NCBI GenBank assembly: GCA_021014325.1
Contig: CM037463.1
Coordinates: 4,273,001-4,337,000, forward strand
DNA: 64,000 nucleotides
Reading direction: 5' to 3'
From: Plazaster borealis
Lineage: Eukaryota; Echinodermata; Asteroidea; Forcipulatida; Labidiasteridae
Below are positions 24,561 through 36,097 of the stretch, one piece after another. The translations under genes and the position numbers were made by a program. The first letter of the stretch is position 1. Each line of letters starts with the position of its first letter. The notes under the pieces are model-generated. The model was not told the origin of the DNA and made no database searches. It was given only the letters and a program-made list of their open reading frames with translations.

Positions 24561-25149
24561 ACAAAATATGCCCCCCGGAGATTTTGTCCCCTACGGCAAG
24601 TTGTATAGAAATTTCTCCCTCTTGTGACTCAACTTCCTTCATCGGCACTTGTTTAATATTTTCAATGGGGGGGGGGTACAAAATCCCCTATGACAACGGC
24701 AACCAAATGGACGACAGGTTTCTAATAATTCACATCAACAATCTCTATCCTCACTGTATTCTCAAGGACATCCAATTGTCACGGTTAGAATTCGAACCCA
24801 CTTCGATGAATCATGAGTCACCAGAGAAATCGATGGATCCATCAACGAATGGGGTATGTCATTTATACATGTGAGAAAGGCTCCAAGACGCATTACCATC
24901 AAAGCTTTTTGAACGCACCCCTGCTCAGTTTGGAGGTTTACATCAGATTGTACAGGATTTCCACCCCTACCATTTCACCACCTCAACGATGCCTTTCATG
25001 GTTTGGTGCAGGCACGGATTTTTCCTGATTTCAGTTTTGTTCCCACTTATTTCCCTGCACCTTCTGATTTTCTTGAAAGAGGCAAACTTGCCACCACAGA
25101 GATGAAAATACTTGGCCTTATTATGATCAGACCTTCAGATACCTATGTT
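24561..25149. other. spacer with a possible old tRNA-derived retroposon
   Basis: On the minus strand GTGGGTTCGAATTCTAACC near 24785-24803 resembles a pol III B box (GGTTCGANTCC), and TGGATCCATCG near 24832 could be a weak A box. This is not strong enough to call a tRNA. Nothing else was recognised. Confidence 0.25.
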
Positions 25150-25522
25150 AAAGGAACATTACAGAATTGGTTTTTGCTAACAAAACAGTTAAGCACTTTA
25201 TACAATCCACCATTTACATAAACTGACAAACCTGTAGAAGTTTGAGATCGATCGGCCATCTGGGTCACGAGAAAATAGTGAAAAACCGATTACACATTAT
25301 TTTGCATGTGTTATACAATGCATGAAAAAAACGCTCATGAGCGATAAACTCCAATCGGAAATTAGTTTTATTTTTTTCTCATCAAATATGGCATTTCAGA
25401 CAGAAATATTTCTAGGGATGTTTTCTATACTATCATCATCATCATCATTAGACCGTGTAAGTTTTATGTAAATCTGTGATCTTAAAGAAAATTTCAATTC
25501 CCAGTTGTGTAACGTTCCTTTA
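25150..25522. mobile_element. MITE family B, copy 1
   Basis: Ends AAAGGAACATTACAGAATTGG and GTAACGTTCCTTTAA. Shared words are GCTCATGAGCG at the centre, GATCGATCGGCCATCTGGGT and CCTATAAATATTTCTGTC-like arms. Inverted relative to copies at 26695 and 33029. Confidence 0.8.
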
Positions 25523-25756
25523 AATGATGTAGAGAGTCTGTATACCTCTAACATGTAACACTCTGTACATTCAGGGAGCTTCGTTTCCACACCAATAAGA
25601 CGAAGTTGTAATCCAATTTTCAGGATTTTTCATTTTCATACAAGCTCATTCCTGTTAGTGTTTATCCTTGCGGTGATGTGGATTTGGGTGGGCCTTGGGT
25701 TAGGAAATACTGCGTATAAAATAGTTATGGTAGCGTTAGGTTGCGATGTTGGTGTT

Positions 25757-26694
25757 AAAGGCCCTGAACACGTTTGGTAATTGTCAAAGACCATTTGGTA
25801 TATCCCAACATATGCATAAAATAACAAGCCTGTGGAAATTTGGGCTCAATTGGTCATCGAAGTTGCAAGAAAATGATGAAAGAAAAAACACCCTTGTTGT
25901 ACAAATTTGTGTGCTTTCAGAGGAATAAAAAGGCTTCTTGCAAGAAGTCTTTTATTATTATAGTGAGAAATTACACTGTTAAAAATGTCCGTCAATTTAC
26001 GGACTCCGTAAAGTGAAATATTCCGTATTTTCGCCGTAATTTTACGGACTTTCCGTATATGTAAATATTAATTATGCTAATAAGCGTAATTACAATCAAC
26101 CACATTTGCCCAAACACCTACACATAATATAGTACATGTAAGTACAGATTGTTATTTCACCCACAACCGTGTACACATGTACAAACTCAAGTTAAGGGTT
26201 TTTTATTTTACGGAATTAAACAACTTTTCCGGTAATAGAGCTGCCATTAAAAAAATATAGTTCCGTATTCCTGCAGCTCTATTACCGGAAAAGTTTTTTA
26301 ATTCCGTAAAATAAAAAACCCTTAACATGAGTTTATACATGTGTACACGGTTGTGGGTGAAATAACAGTATGTACTTACATGTACTATATTATGTGTAGG
26401 TGTTTGGGCAAATGTGGTTGATTGTAATTACGCTTATTAGCATAATTAATATTTCGATTTACGGAAAGTCCGTAAAATTACGGCGAAAATACGGAATATT
26501 TCACTTTACGGAGTCCGTAAATTTACGGACATTTTTAACAGTGTACCTCTTTCTCAAAAACTACGTTACTTCAGAGGGAGTCGTTTCTTACAATGTTTTA
26601 TACTATCCACAGCTCTCCAATGCTCGTTACCAAGTAAGTTTTTATGCTAATATATTTTGAGTAGGCCTAATTACCAAACGTGTCCAGTGCCTTT
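25757..26694. mobile_element. MITE family A, copy 4, split by a long palindrome
   Basis: Left part 25757-25973, right part 26544-26694. The ends are AAAGGCCCTGAACACGTTTGG and CGTGTCCAGTGCCTTTAA. The interruption falls in the conserved GAGAAATTACCTCTTTCTC word, so the empty site can be read directly from other copies. The centre is the CTTCTTGCAAGAAG type. Confidence 0.88.
25974..26543. mobile_element. 570-bp near-perfect palindromic foldback transposon
   Basis: Begins CACTGTTAAAAATGTCCGT and ends ACGGACATTTTTAACAGTG. Left and right halves are inverted copies over roughly 260 bases each, around a short unpaired centre near 26250-26275. It is flanked by TA on both sides (25972-25973, 26544-26545), as in Tc1/mariner-type insertions. 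There is no ORF, so it is non-autonomous. Confidence 0.88.
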
Positions 26695-27055
26695 AAAGGA
26701 ACGTTACAGAACTGGTAATTAAAATTTTCTTTAACATCACAGATTGACATAAAACTTACACGGTCTAATGATGATGATAGTAGAAAACATCCCTATAAAT
26801 ATTTCTGTCTGAAATGCCATATTTGATGAGATATAAATAAAACTAATTTCCGATTGGAGTTTATCGCTCATGAGCGTTTTATTCATGCATTGTAACACAT
26901 GCAAAATGTGTAATCGGTTTTTCACCATTTTCTCGTGACCTAGATGGCCGATCGATCTCAAACTTCTACAGGTTTGTCAGTTTATGTATATGGTGGATTA
27001 TATAAAGTGCTTAACTGTTTTGTTAGCAAAAACCGATTCTGTAATGTTCCTTTAA
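26695..27055. mobile_element. MITE family B, copy 2
   Basis: Starts AAAGGAACGTTACAGAACTGG and ends at GTAATGTTCCTTTAA. It abuts family A copy 4 with no spacer. Confidence 0.8.
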
Positions 27056-27611
27056 GAGGGAAGGCAGGACCATGGAATGGATTGCGAAGGTCCGGGAGGC
27101 GTGCGTCCGGGAGAGCATGAAAGTTTCATTTTAATTTTTTTAATTTCAAGACATTTATTTTCCACTCCAACAGAGAATCATCATAACAATAACAAAGAAC
27201 AGTAAGAGGATAATTGGCCTCGATGATTTCCATTCTTGGAAGTAGGAGACTCTTGATTTTTGATTACCTTATCAAGCTTGCTACAATAATTATTATATGT
27301 AGATTACACGCCAACTTTTGATTTCCCGCCGTATGGTAGACTTGACTATTGTTTTGTGATGGTCTGCATTCCCAAACCTGTTCCGCACGCGGGACAAACC
27401 AACCCCAACCTGTTCCATTCTCGGGACCACATTTTGACGGCGAGCGCGCACTGTACGGCTTGTTTGCTAGTTGGCGCGATATGCTTGGGGACCTCTCGCA
27501 CGAGAACGGGACTTGAATCAAGTCTAGCCGTGGTAGTGACGATGTCATTGTCTTATTAGGTGGTGCTGGCTGATGGCGTCGGGTCACCTGCGTGTACAAT
27601 CAGCGGGAGGC

Positions 27612-27735
27612 AACATTTTTTTCCTACGAACTTTTTGTCCCCATACGGGAAATTAACATGGGCTGGAGGGGGATGATTCAAAAGAAGTTTGTACACAGTT
27701 CGCACTACGGGGGACAAAAAGTTCGTAGGAAAAAA
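27612..27735. repeat. foldback of 124 bp
   Basis: TTTTTCCTACGAACTTTTTG with GTCCCC on the left is matched by GGGGAC with CAAAAAGTTCGTAGGAAAAA on the right, around a loop of roughly 70 bases. Only one copy is seen in the window. Confidence 0.7.
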
Positions 27736-27870
27736 AAACTCGCCGGGCGGAGCTGGGCTGTAGATTCAGCAGGAGCTGAGCTTCTTTTTCCTTTTCTTGG
27801 TGGCATTATAATTGTAGAAAATATAGTTGCTGAAATTGGCAGCTATAACAAGCTGTGAGAGTTGCAGCTT

Positions 27871-28256
27871 AAAGGCAGTGGACACTATTGGTAATTACTC
27901 AAAATAATTATTAGCACAAAACCTTACTTGGTATCAAGTAATGGGGAGAGGTTGGTAGTATAAAACATTGTGAGAAACGGCTCCCTCTGAAGTGGAGTAG
28001 TTTTCGAGAAAGAAGTAATTTTCCACGAATTTGATTTCGAGACCTCAAGTTTAGAACTTGAGGTCTCGAAATCAAGCATCTGAAAGCACACAACTTCGTG
28101 TGACAAGGGTGTTTTTTTTTTCTTCATAGTTATCTAGCAACTCCGACGACCGATCGAGCTCAAATTTTCACAGGTTTGTTATTTTATGCATATGTTGAGA
28201 TACACCAAGTGAGAAGACTGGTCTTTGACAATTACCAATAGTGTACACTGTCTTTA
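27871..28256. mobile_element. MITE family A, copy 5
   Basis: Ends AAAGGCAGTGGACACTATTGG and CAATAGTGTACACTGTCTTT. The centre differs from most copies: GATTTCGAGACCTCAAG is matched by CTTGAGGTCTCGAAATC. Confidence 0.85.
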
Positions 28257-29479
28257 ATATAGTATCAATGAGAGATGGAGGAGCGAAGTGTGAAAATTAC
28301 GGTGGTCTCTGTGGAAAACCGATCTGATCACGCCTGTTCACGACGATTCCATGCTCCAGTTTGGTGATATAATATAATAATTATTTCTTCTACTACTTAT
28401 AAAAGGCCACTCCCGAGCGAGCATAAAGATGGAAATTTTTAAAAAATAATAACGGACAAAGTGAACGATTTTTTGCTTTAATTATAATTTTATTAACTTT
28501 TAATTTTCTATTTTTTTTTTACAAATCGATCCATGGCATTAGTTTCAATTGAAACATGAAAATGAACATGATTTTGTTAATGCTATAATTATTAGGCATT
28601 TCGTATTTTAATTTGTGACAAGGATTTGAGCCTGATTTGCCGCCAATTATTACGAAAGTAAACTTTCATGGGGAAAGACAAGCTACCGGTACTTATGACA
28701 TGATAGGATAAAATTCTAGTGTGTGGTTGCAATACTATACTAATTTTGGTGAAAGTTTGGGAAGCTCACTGCATAGGTCCTAAGTTGTGACTTTTAAAAC
28801 CCAAGTAAACCTTTTAGAAATAAATTAACAATGAACATTATTTTGCAGATAATCCAAAAGTTAACGCTATCCTGTGACGATAGGTTTTTCCATAGAAGCT
28901 TCAAACTTTTAAAAATTACCGTCACTCTTGTTCAATTTGTCAAATTTTGTCATCGTGGCAGATTTCACAAAGAAGATTGTTCTTAAGATGTGTATTAATC
29001 TTAATTGCTAAGCAAAGTGTGGTTTCACAATGCAAATCACCATTGGCAACACACATCTTAAGATGAATCTTAGTGTTTTATGAAATCAAATCCAGCTGGA
29101 CCCACAACACGGCGCTGCCACAAATTTGGACCTAAGTTGATTTGAAAATCTGAGCGAAATATTTCAGATAGTGTTTGTCTTTTGATAAAATGGAGGACAG
29201 TGCAGTTTAACGTCCTAAAGTGATTGGTTTGTACGAACCATTTATATTCAGGAAGGGCGTGTAAACATTACCTAATGTTACTAACAACAAGTTATGCGAA
29301 AGAACGCACCATGAAATTACGGTGTCTTTCCGAACAAGTGACGAAAGAACCGAAGTTGTTCTAAGAACGAATTCAAACCATCATATAAACTGTTATAGTA
29401 CAGTGCTGCTTTATAAACTATTTGATTACATTTATGCAATGTTATAACCCTCATAGTGGAGTTGTGAAAGGGTTTTACA
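28257..29479. other. spacer downstream of the kinase gene
   Basis: AT-rich sequence. A diverged foldback lies about 28965-29090 (TTTCACAAAGAAGATTGTTC and CTTAAGATGTGT paired with ACACATCTTAAGATGAATC). It also includes the kinase 3' UTR. I see no gene. Confidence 0.45.
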
Positions 29480-32400
29480 TCAAGCCAGCTTCGGACTTCG
29501 CGAGTCACTACTCAGTGACTGCTTAGGTGACTTGATGTCAAGTTGGTATAAAGCCTCGAGCTCATTGATTATTTCGGGCAGAGTTGGTCGAGTGTTCGGA
29601 TCGTCAACCGCACATCTGATTCCAATCTCGTAGATTTCAGAGAGTTCGTCTTTCTGAGCAGCTGCCTTGGAGCTGACCAACAGCGCCCCCATGCTGTAGA
29701 TGTCTGTTTGGATCGACATGGGGAAGCCGTCGATGACCTCGGGTGCAATCTGAGGACAGATTCTGCGACAGAGCAATTTCTCCTGGTCGTTGTAGTGGAC
29801 CAAGGGTGGAGGAGTGTCGATTCTGACGGCACTGCCAAGGTCGATGATCTTAGCCGACCATCTGTTGGAGATTGGATCGTGCAAAACCATGATGTTTCCA
29901 CCGTGTAGATCACAGTGAATCCAACCTGCTGAGTGTAACGCCTGTAACCCCCGGGAAATCTGCAGGCTGATCCGGATCCAGTCCAACTTAGTCATGTTGA
30001 ACGGACCCGTTACGGCAGCTACCAGATTGATCGAAGTCTTGGTGGCAGGATCTCCGATGAACTCAGTCGCGAACGTAGTCGGGTCGACGATGCCAATGAA
30101 CTTGGGAAATTGCTCGTGGTGCTGCATCGCCACGATGGGTCGGATTTCAGACAGCATTCCCTGGTAAGCTTTCATCTGATTCTTGACTTCCTTCAGTCGC
30201 TTCAGTGCTACGAGGAGACCGTCTGATTTCCTTCGCATGAGGTGTACGTCGCCGTATGTGCCACTCCCGAGGATGATGGGTTTGCCACGGGCTGTTTCAA
30301 CTCTCTCCAAGTCGGACTCCGGGAGTATGGGAATGAAGGCACATTCAGCAAGAATTGGGACGGAGGGCGGGGGAAGAAGAGACTGACTCTGGCCCGTAGA
30401 GGAGCATGCCGAGGATGGTCGTTTGGGCTTTTTGTAAAAAACCTCCTCGTCGTCAAGAGGTGACTGTTTCCTAAAGAGACAAAACAAACATACTTCTCAA
30501 TCAACTAAATGTATGCTTAGTTTACTTTATAAAATGCTAATTGGTACAACACTCGAAAACACAAAACCTTCCTTCGTGACGAATACTACAATCATGTAAC
30601 AGCCGTACACGGTAAATATGACACCACACGTGATTCTTAGTACCTTTTAGGAACGTTGATTGGCGGTTGATGAGTGGACGGGGTAGCTTGTGATTGGCTA
30701 GCAGCTCCCTGTACTAACCCCAAAGCTTGCATCCACTGTGGCTCAGAATCACCATTCAGTTCACTAGAAGTATAATTCAAACAATTGAAATTAACACAAT
30801 ATATGCAGGGAAGGTATACCCAAAACTTTATAAGAAATATGACTGAATTCACATGCATCCACCATCAACGAAGCATAATACATTGTTCAAACTCATTGTG
30901 TCACCCCTACTATCCATACTAATACCAGAAAAGACATCTGGATTTGTTACAATCATTTGTCACCGCAGTGACTTTCGTTTTCCTACCGTGCACGCCAAAT
31001 TTCAAATTTAAAAAATTTCCGTTTTCCCCCAATCGATGTGGTACATAAGGCCATGCTAAAGATGTGATAAATATTCCCTTTAAAACATTGTTTACAATTC
31101 TGTTTTTCGAAGAACGTGTCAATGCATCTGCAAAGATGGCATTCACTTAAATGATCCGGTAAATGTCGTACAAGTGAGCTTCAATTATACAAAACAAAAC
31201 ATCTTCTTCAGAAATGCCAACCTCATAAAAATGCAGGTTGTGACAATGTCAGTAAACAAAGTTTTAAAACATTCTACGTTAGCTCTCCTTGGTGTCCGCC
31301 CTCACCAGGATTTGTCAGAAGTCTTTAGATTCCGGAATTTTTCAAAAACAAAACTAAAACAAAAACCGTACCCCTCCCTTCCCTACTCTTTACCCCACCG
31401 AACGTCAGCTGAGTATTGAATGCTAAATATCGCCAAAACATCAAGGCTCGAATACAAAGACAGGGTACCAATCTAAAATATAGATGAATAAACAAAATAA
31501 GCCAATTGTTTTTACACAAGAAAGATCAAGAAGAAAAGTATGCAAATTTACCTGACATTTTCCCTCATGGTTTGAACCCTCCCCATCACATCTTGGAATA
31601 TGTTTTGCTCTACTTCACTCGATTCCTGAAAAGAAATCCACAAACAAAACACCATTATTGTTAACAACAGCAAACAAATCAATCAAAATCAAATCAATCA
31701 TACCCGAGTCTTAAAGAAGATTTTATTTTATTATTTTTTCCAGGAAAATCTTACCGAATTTTCTTCTTCATCTGTTTGTGCTTCCAGTGGGCCCGGACAA
31801 GCTTGGTCAAGTTCGGCACTCGGACCCGCAGCTCCACCCTGGCTTGCAATTGGGGAGGATGGATCCACGCTATGTTGCTGTATCGGTGCCTCTTTCTCTT
31901 GATACATTTCCTCATGTTCAATGGAGCTCTGAAGAAGTTCTTGTAACTCCGGATAACTCGTATCTTTGGGTTCAACCAGCTCATCCCTCCAAGCCCCGTC
32001 TGGCTTGACCACACTCGAGCAACAAGCACAGGCAATTTCGTAAGAATCTTCTTCTTCAGGAAGGAGACTTTTTGTGTGTGAAGTTTCCTGATTCGCCTGT
32101 TCCGTTTGAAGCTGCTCTGCTCCTTGATCTGAAGTTGATTGCCCATTATCGGCTTCTCCTACTATTTGTTGGGGGTCCTGCTCCGAGGACAGCGGTGTCT
32201 CAACATCACGGCCATCAGAAATGTCTTGGACATCGAGGCCTAAGGTTGGAGTTTGTTCACTCACCGGTTCCTCGTCCTCTACTTCAAAGAGACTTTCTTC
32301 TCTTGTGGCTTCGTAGTTACTTGCTACCGTCATTCCTTCCTGACTCTCAAGGACATTCTCATCTCTCGAGGAAATCTTCTCTTCCTCAAGATTTCCAAGT

Positions 32401-35400
32401 GAATCTTCTCCGGCATTCACTTCTCCAACTATTCTCTGGTGAACCTCGTCCAGAGGGTGTGAACGTGCTTCTCGACTCTCAGACACACATTTTCCTTCTG
32501 TGGTTGATTGATGTTGCTCTAAGGTTTTCCCAGATTCTTCATCACCTTCTCCTCGCATCCCTTCTTGGCTTCTTGAGATTTCCTCTCCATTATTCATGTA
32601 GGAGGAGGCGGGATGATCACTTTTATTCCCATCCGATGGTGGTTCTTTTGCAAGAGAGGACTCCTCCCTACAGTCACCAAGACTTGACGGCAAGAGGCCC
32701 GGTTGGGCCCCACGCTGATGTTGAATGCCTCCAAACGGGCTGACTGATAGAGGTTTCTTCATCAAAGATGGGTGAATGGGACTATCTCCATCTGATGATA
32801 GGGTGGAGCCACCAACGTCCAATGAATGACAGGTAACAAGGGGAACCCAACTGGTTGGATCTTTGATACTGTTTGGATAACAATACATGAAAATAGTCAT
32901 TTGCTTCTAGGTTAAACTATTTGATTTAAAGGATTTTAAAGGGAACCCAACTGGTTGGATCTTTGATACTGTTTGGATAACAATACATGAAAATAGTCAT
33001 TTGCTTCTAGGTTAAACTATTTGATTTAAAGGAACGTTACAGAACTGGTAATTAAAATTTTCTTTAAGATCACAGATTTACATAAAACCTACACGGTCTA
33101 ATGATGATGATAGTAGAAAACATCCCTATAAATATTTCTGTCTGAAATGCCATATTTGATGAGAAATAAATAAAACTAATTTCCGATTGGAGTTTATCGC
33201 TCATGAGCGTTTTATTCATGCATTGTATAACACATGCAAATGTGTAATCGGTTTTTCACTATTTTCTCGTGACCCAGATGGCCGATCGATCTCAAACTTT
33301 TGTTAGTTTATGTATATGGTGGATTATATAAAGTGCTTACACTGCCAGCAACTGTTTGGTTAGCAAAAACCAATTCTGTAATGTTCCTTTAAGTACCAGA
33401 AATTTTGAACAAATCTTGAACTTGAAAAGAAGTACATAGATCGGTAATTTTGAAATTATGAGGGGAAAATGATTCGCTGGAAGCGCACACATTATAAAAT
33501 TCATTCAAATACAGATCTCCAGAGAAGATTTTCCGTCTGAAATATTGTCGAGACAGCCAAGAAAATAGCATCCAAATACTACCAAAATAACTCTTTAATT
33601 GTAACAATCGAAATAAACATACGAACGTGCATACAATCACTGACAAAACATAAGCCCGAACTTGGTTGTTTTCACACAAAAATGTAACGCAAAATTTGAT
33701 GAAATAATTATAAACATTGATAATATCAGAGAATTTGTTTTATCGAAAACTAGTGGATGGAAACTGCTTTTTGTCAAAAAACAAACGAGGTAATTCATCT
33801 TTCAGGTAGAATAGAACGTACCCAGTATCCGGTGGTTGATTCTTCAAGTCAATCCAACGTGGATTGAAATCCAGTTCCCATCTTTCGATGAATCCTTTTG
33901 ATATGGACGTGTCAGGATTCAGTACGATGCTCATATCTCTCGGTCCACCCAACAAACTGAGAGGGAAAAAAATGATATAATAAATATACACATAATCCAA
34001 ACCGCGTAACTCTTTGTTTTAAAGGCAGGGTATACATTTGGTAATTGTCAAAGACCAGTATCCTCACTTGGTGTATCCCAACATATTCATACAATAACAG
34101 ACCTGTGAACATTTTGCTCAATTGGTCATCGAAGTTGCAAGAAAATGATGAAAGAAAAAAAAACACTGTCATATATTAAAGGCAGGGTATACTTCTGGTA
34201 ATTGTCAAAGGCCAGTATCCTCACTTGGTGTATCCCAACAAAGGCATAAAATAACAAGCCTGTGAAAATTTGGGCTCAATTGGTCATCGAAGTTGCAAGA
34301 AAATAATGAAAAAACATTTTTAAAAAACCCAAATTAACTGAAATATATTACAGGCAGGGTTATCTTTTTGGCAATTGACAAAGACCAGAATCCTTACTTG
34401 GTGTATCCCAAAATATATGCATAAAATAACAAACCCTTGAAAATGTTGACTCAATTGAAGTTGCAAGAAAATAAAGAAGGAAAAACACCCTTGCTTGTTG
34501 CATAGAATTGTGTGCTTTCAGATGCCTGAGAAAGGCTTCATGCCTGAAGCCTTTTTTAAATTCAATTTTGTAGGTGAAAAATTACCTATTTCATTACTTC
34601 ATAGGGGGTCGTTTCTAACAAATCATTTTATAATATTAAAAGCTCTCCAGTGCTCTTTACCAAGTAACTTTGTATGTTCATTAACTTGTAGAGTAATTAC
34701 CAAAAGTACACACTGTCTTTAATGATTTAAACAAACAAAAAAAGACCGGCGGATGAGCAAAACGTGCACCGTGATGACCGTGTTTGCTCATTTAATTGTT
34801 TCCCTTAGACTGATTAAGTTTTTAAAAAAAGCCATTATAGCTGACACTGTTTAACTTAATTTACTTCAAATCGACATTTATTCTTAAGAAAAGAACAGAA
34901 AATAAAGAATAATAATAAAATGGAATACACGGGGGCATTCACGACGGTCCAAGAATTTTGTATTGAAATGGCCACGTACGAACAAAACCCTATAGCAACT
35001 GATAAACAGAAACACACAAACAAACAAACAGACGAACGAGCCGGAACGAAATCTGCTAAAATATTTTTTAAGAAAGAAAAGAACAGAAAGTAAAGAATAA
35101 TAATAAAGTGGAATACATGGGGGCATTTAAGACGGTCCAAGAATTTTGTATTGAAATGGCCACGTATACGAACAAAACCCATTAGCAACTGATAAACAGA
35201 AACACACAAACAAACAGACAGACGAACGAACGGGAACAAAATCTGCTAAACTATTAACTGATAAGAGAATTTTTAGGGCAAGGATCTTACCCCAAAATAG
35301 CGAGAATAACAATTAAATAACAATAATGTCGAACATAGATGACATCATGCGCAAATAGTAACTAACTTTTTGTATTATATGATTCGGACAATACAATTTA

Positions 35401-36097
35401 TAATTCTAATTCTAATATTGAATTGAACAATAGGCATAAATTGTATCCAAACAAACTGAAATTACAACCTCCTTTTTGCCAACATCATCTATAAGATTTA
35501 GAAACACTATCAATTTAATTGTGTCTGTGTTTCTTTCTTACCTTAACAGTTCCTTGGCGACCTTCGACAGTAGCATCTTCGGGAGCTTGGGCTGATGGTT
35601 TGCCTCACTGCTACCCGGGATTAATGGCCAATCTACGGCATGTTGTGGGTTGCCGGTGGCTCGGCCAACAAGTGGGACTTGCGGGACAGTCCGCAGGAGC
35701 GACCCGTATCTCCGATAAGGGCGCTCACTGTGTATTGAAACAAAAGCTCTTACTTTAGACATTTTACAATTTTTGTTATGTTTTTACAAATGTATTGTGA
35801 CTTTGTTTTAAGATAAACACATGTGTTTGCTTGCTATGAAGTAACATGAACGAGAAGAATGCTTGTTAATGTAAAGGTTAATTTGAATTACGAAAGCAAA
35901 AACAGCTATGGCACAAACAATAGTCATAATCGAGACAGCCAAGATGTGAACATTAACTGCATTCGTTAAGTTTGCAGATCTATAGTAAAAAATTAATAGC
36001 TGAACGTTATGCTTGACGCAGGAACATTAAATTTAGGATCAACTTACCAGTTCTTCACCGCTTGAAGCTTAAAATTGGTACGTAGTACAGTAAACAT
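29480..36097 (-). CDS. protein kinase with long unrecognised N-terminal region
   Basis: Minus-strand exons are 36097-36048, 35727-35542, 33956-33822, 32868-31755, 31625-31552, 30763-30644 and 30470-29480, giving 889 residues; phases agree at all junctions. The start ATG at 36097 opens an Arg-rich, acid-poor N-terminus that could be a mitochondrial presequence (inference). Exon 3 carries MSIVLNPDTSISKGFIERW. The 1.1-kb exon 4 is acidic, Ser/Glu-rich and low complexity. The kinase domain begins at about residue 615: glycine loop LGSGTYGDV (627-635), VALK Lys 650, candidate helix-C Glu 668, catalytic loop HCDLHGGN (745-752), DLG in place of DFG (770-772), APE (802-804), TDIYSMG (815-821) and the subdomain XI Arg 854. 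All catalytic positions are present, so activity is plausible. The HCDLHGGN loop suggests a TKL-like or divergent invertebrate group. I do not recognise the family or the N-terminal half. Confidence 0.82.
32841..33030. repeat. 100-bp tandem duplication across the exon 4 splice acceptor
   Basis: 32841-32930 is repeated at 32941-33030 with period 100 and no difference seen. The unit holds the first 28 bases of kinase exon 4, its acceptor and about 60 bases of intron. There are therefore two possible acceptors, at 32868 and 32968. Confidence 0.9.
33029..33392. mobile_element. MITE family B, copy 3 in kinase intron 3
   Basis: Starts AAAGGAACGTTACAGAACTGG and ends AATGTTCCTTTAA, with the central GCTCATGAGCG. 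It directly adjoins the 100-bp tandem duplication. Confidence 0.8.
34021..34722. mobile_element. compound family A MITE with three left arms
   Basis: Left ends occur at 34021 (AAAGGCAGGGTATACATTTGG), 34178 (AAAGGCAGGGTATACTTCTGG) and about 34351 (CAGGCAGGGTTATCTTTTTGG), each followed by GACCAG and TTGGTGTATCCCAA. Only one right arm follows, ending near CACTGTCTTTAA at 34722, with a GGCTTCATGCCTGAAGCC centre. The three arms look like serial insertion or tandem duplication, then truncation. Confidence 0.7.
34888..35262. repeat. two-copy tandem repeat, period about 190 bp
   Basis: GGAATACACGGGGGCATTC to GACGAACGAGCC recurs as GGAATACATGGGGGCATTTA to GACGAACGAACG, with AATAATAATAAA at the start of each unit. 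ORFs across it on the minus strand are Cys/Val/Phe-rich and merely reflect the repeat. It lies in kinase intron 2. Confidence 0.8.

Noticed and set aside
27264..27599. 111-codon minus-strand ORF
   Set aside because: No family resemblance and in repeat-rich spacer.
34856..35312. Cys/Val/Phe-rich minus-strand ORFs that look like repeated membrane segments
   Set aside because: They are the translation of a two-copy DNA repeat in an intron and have no gene context.
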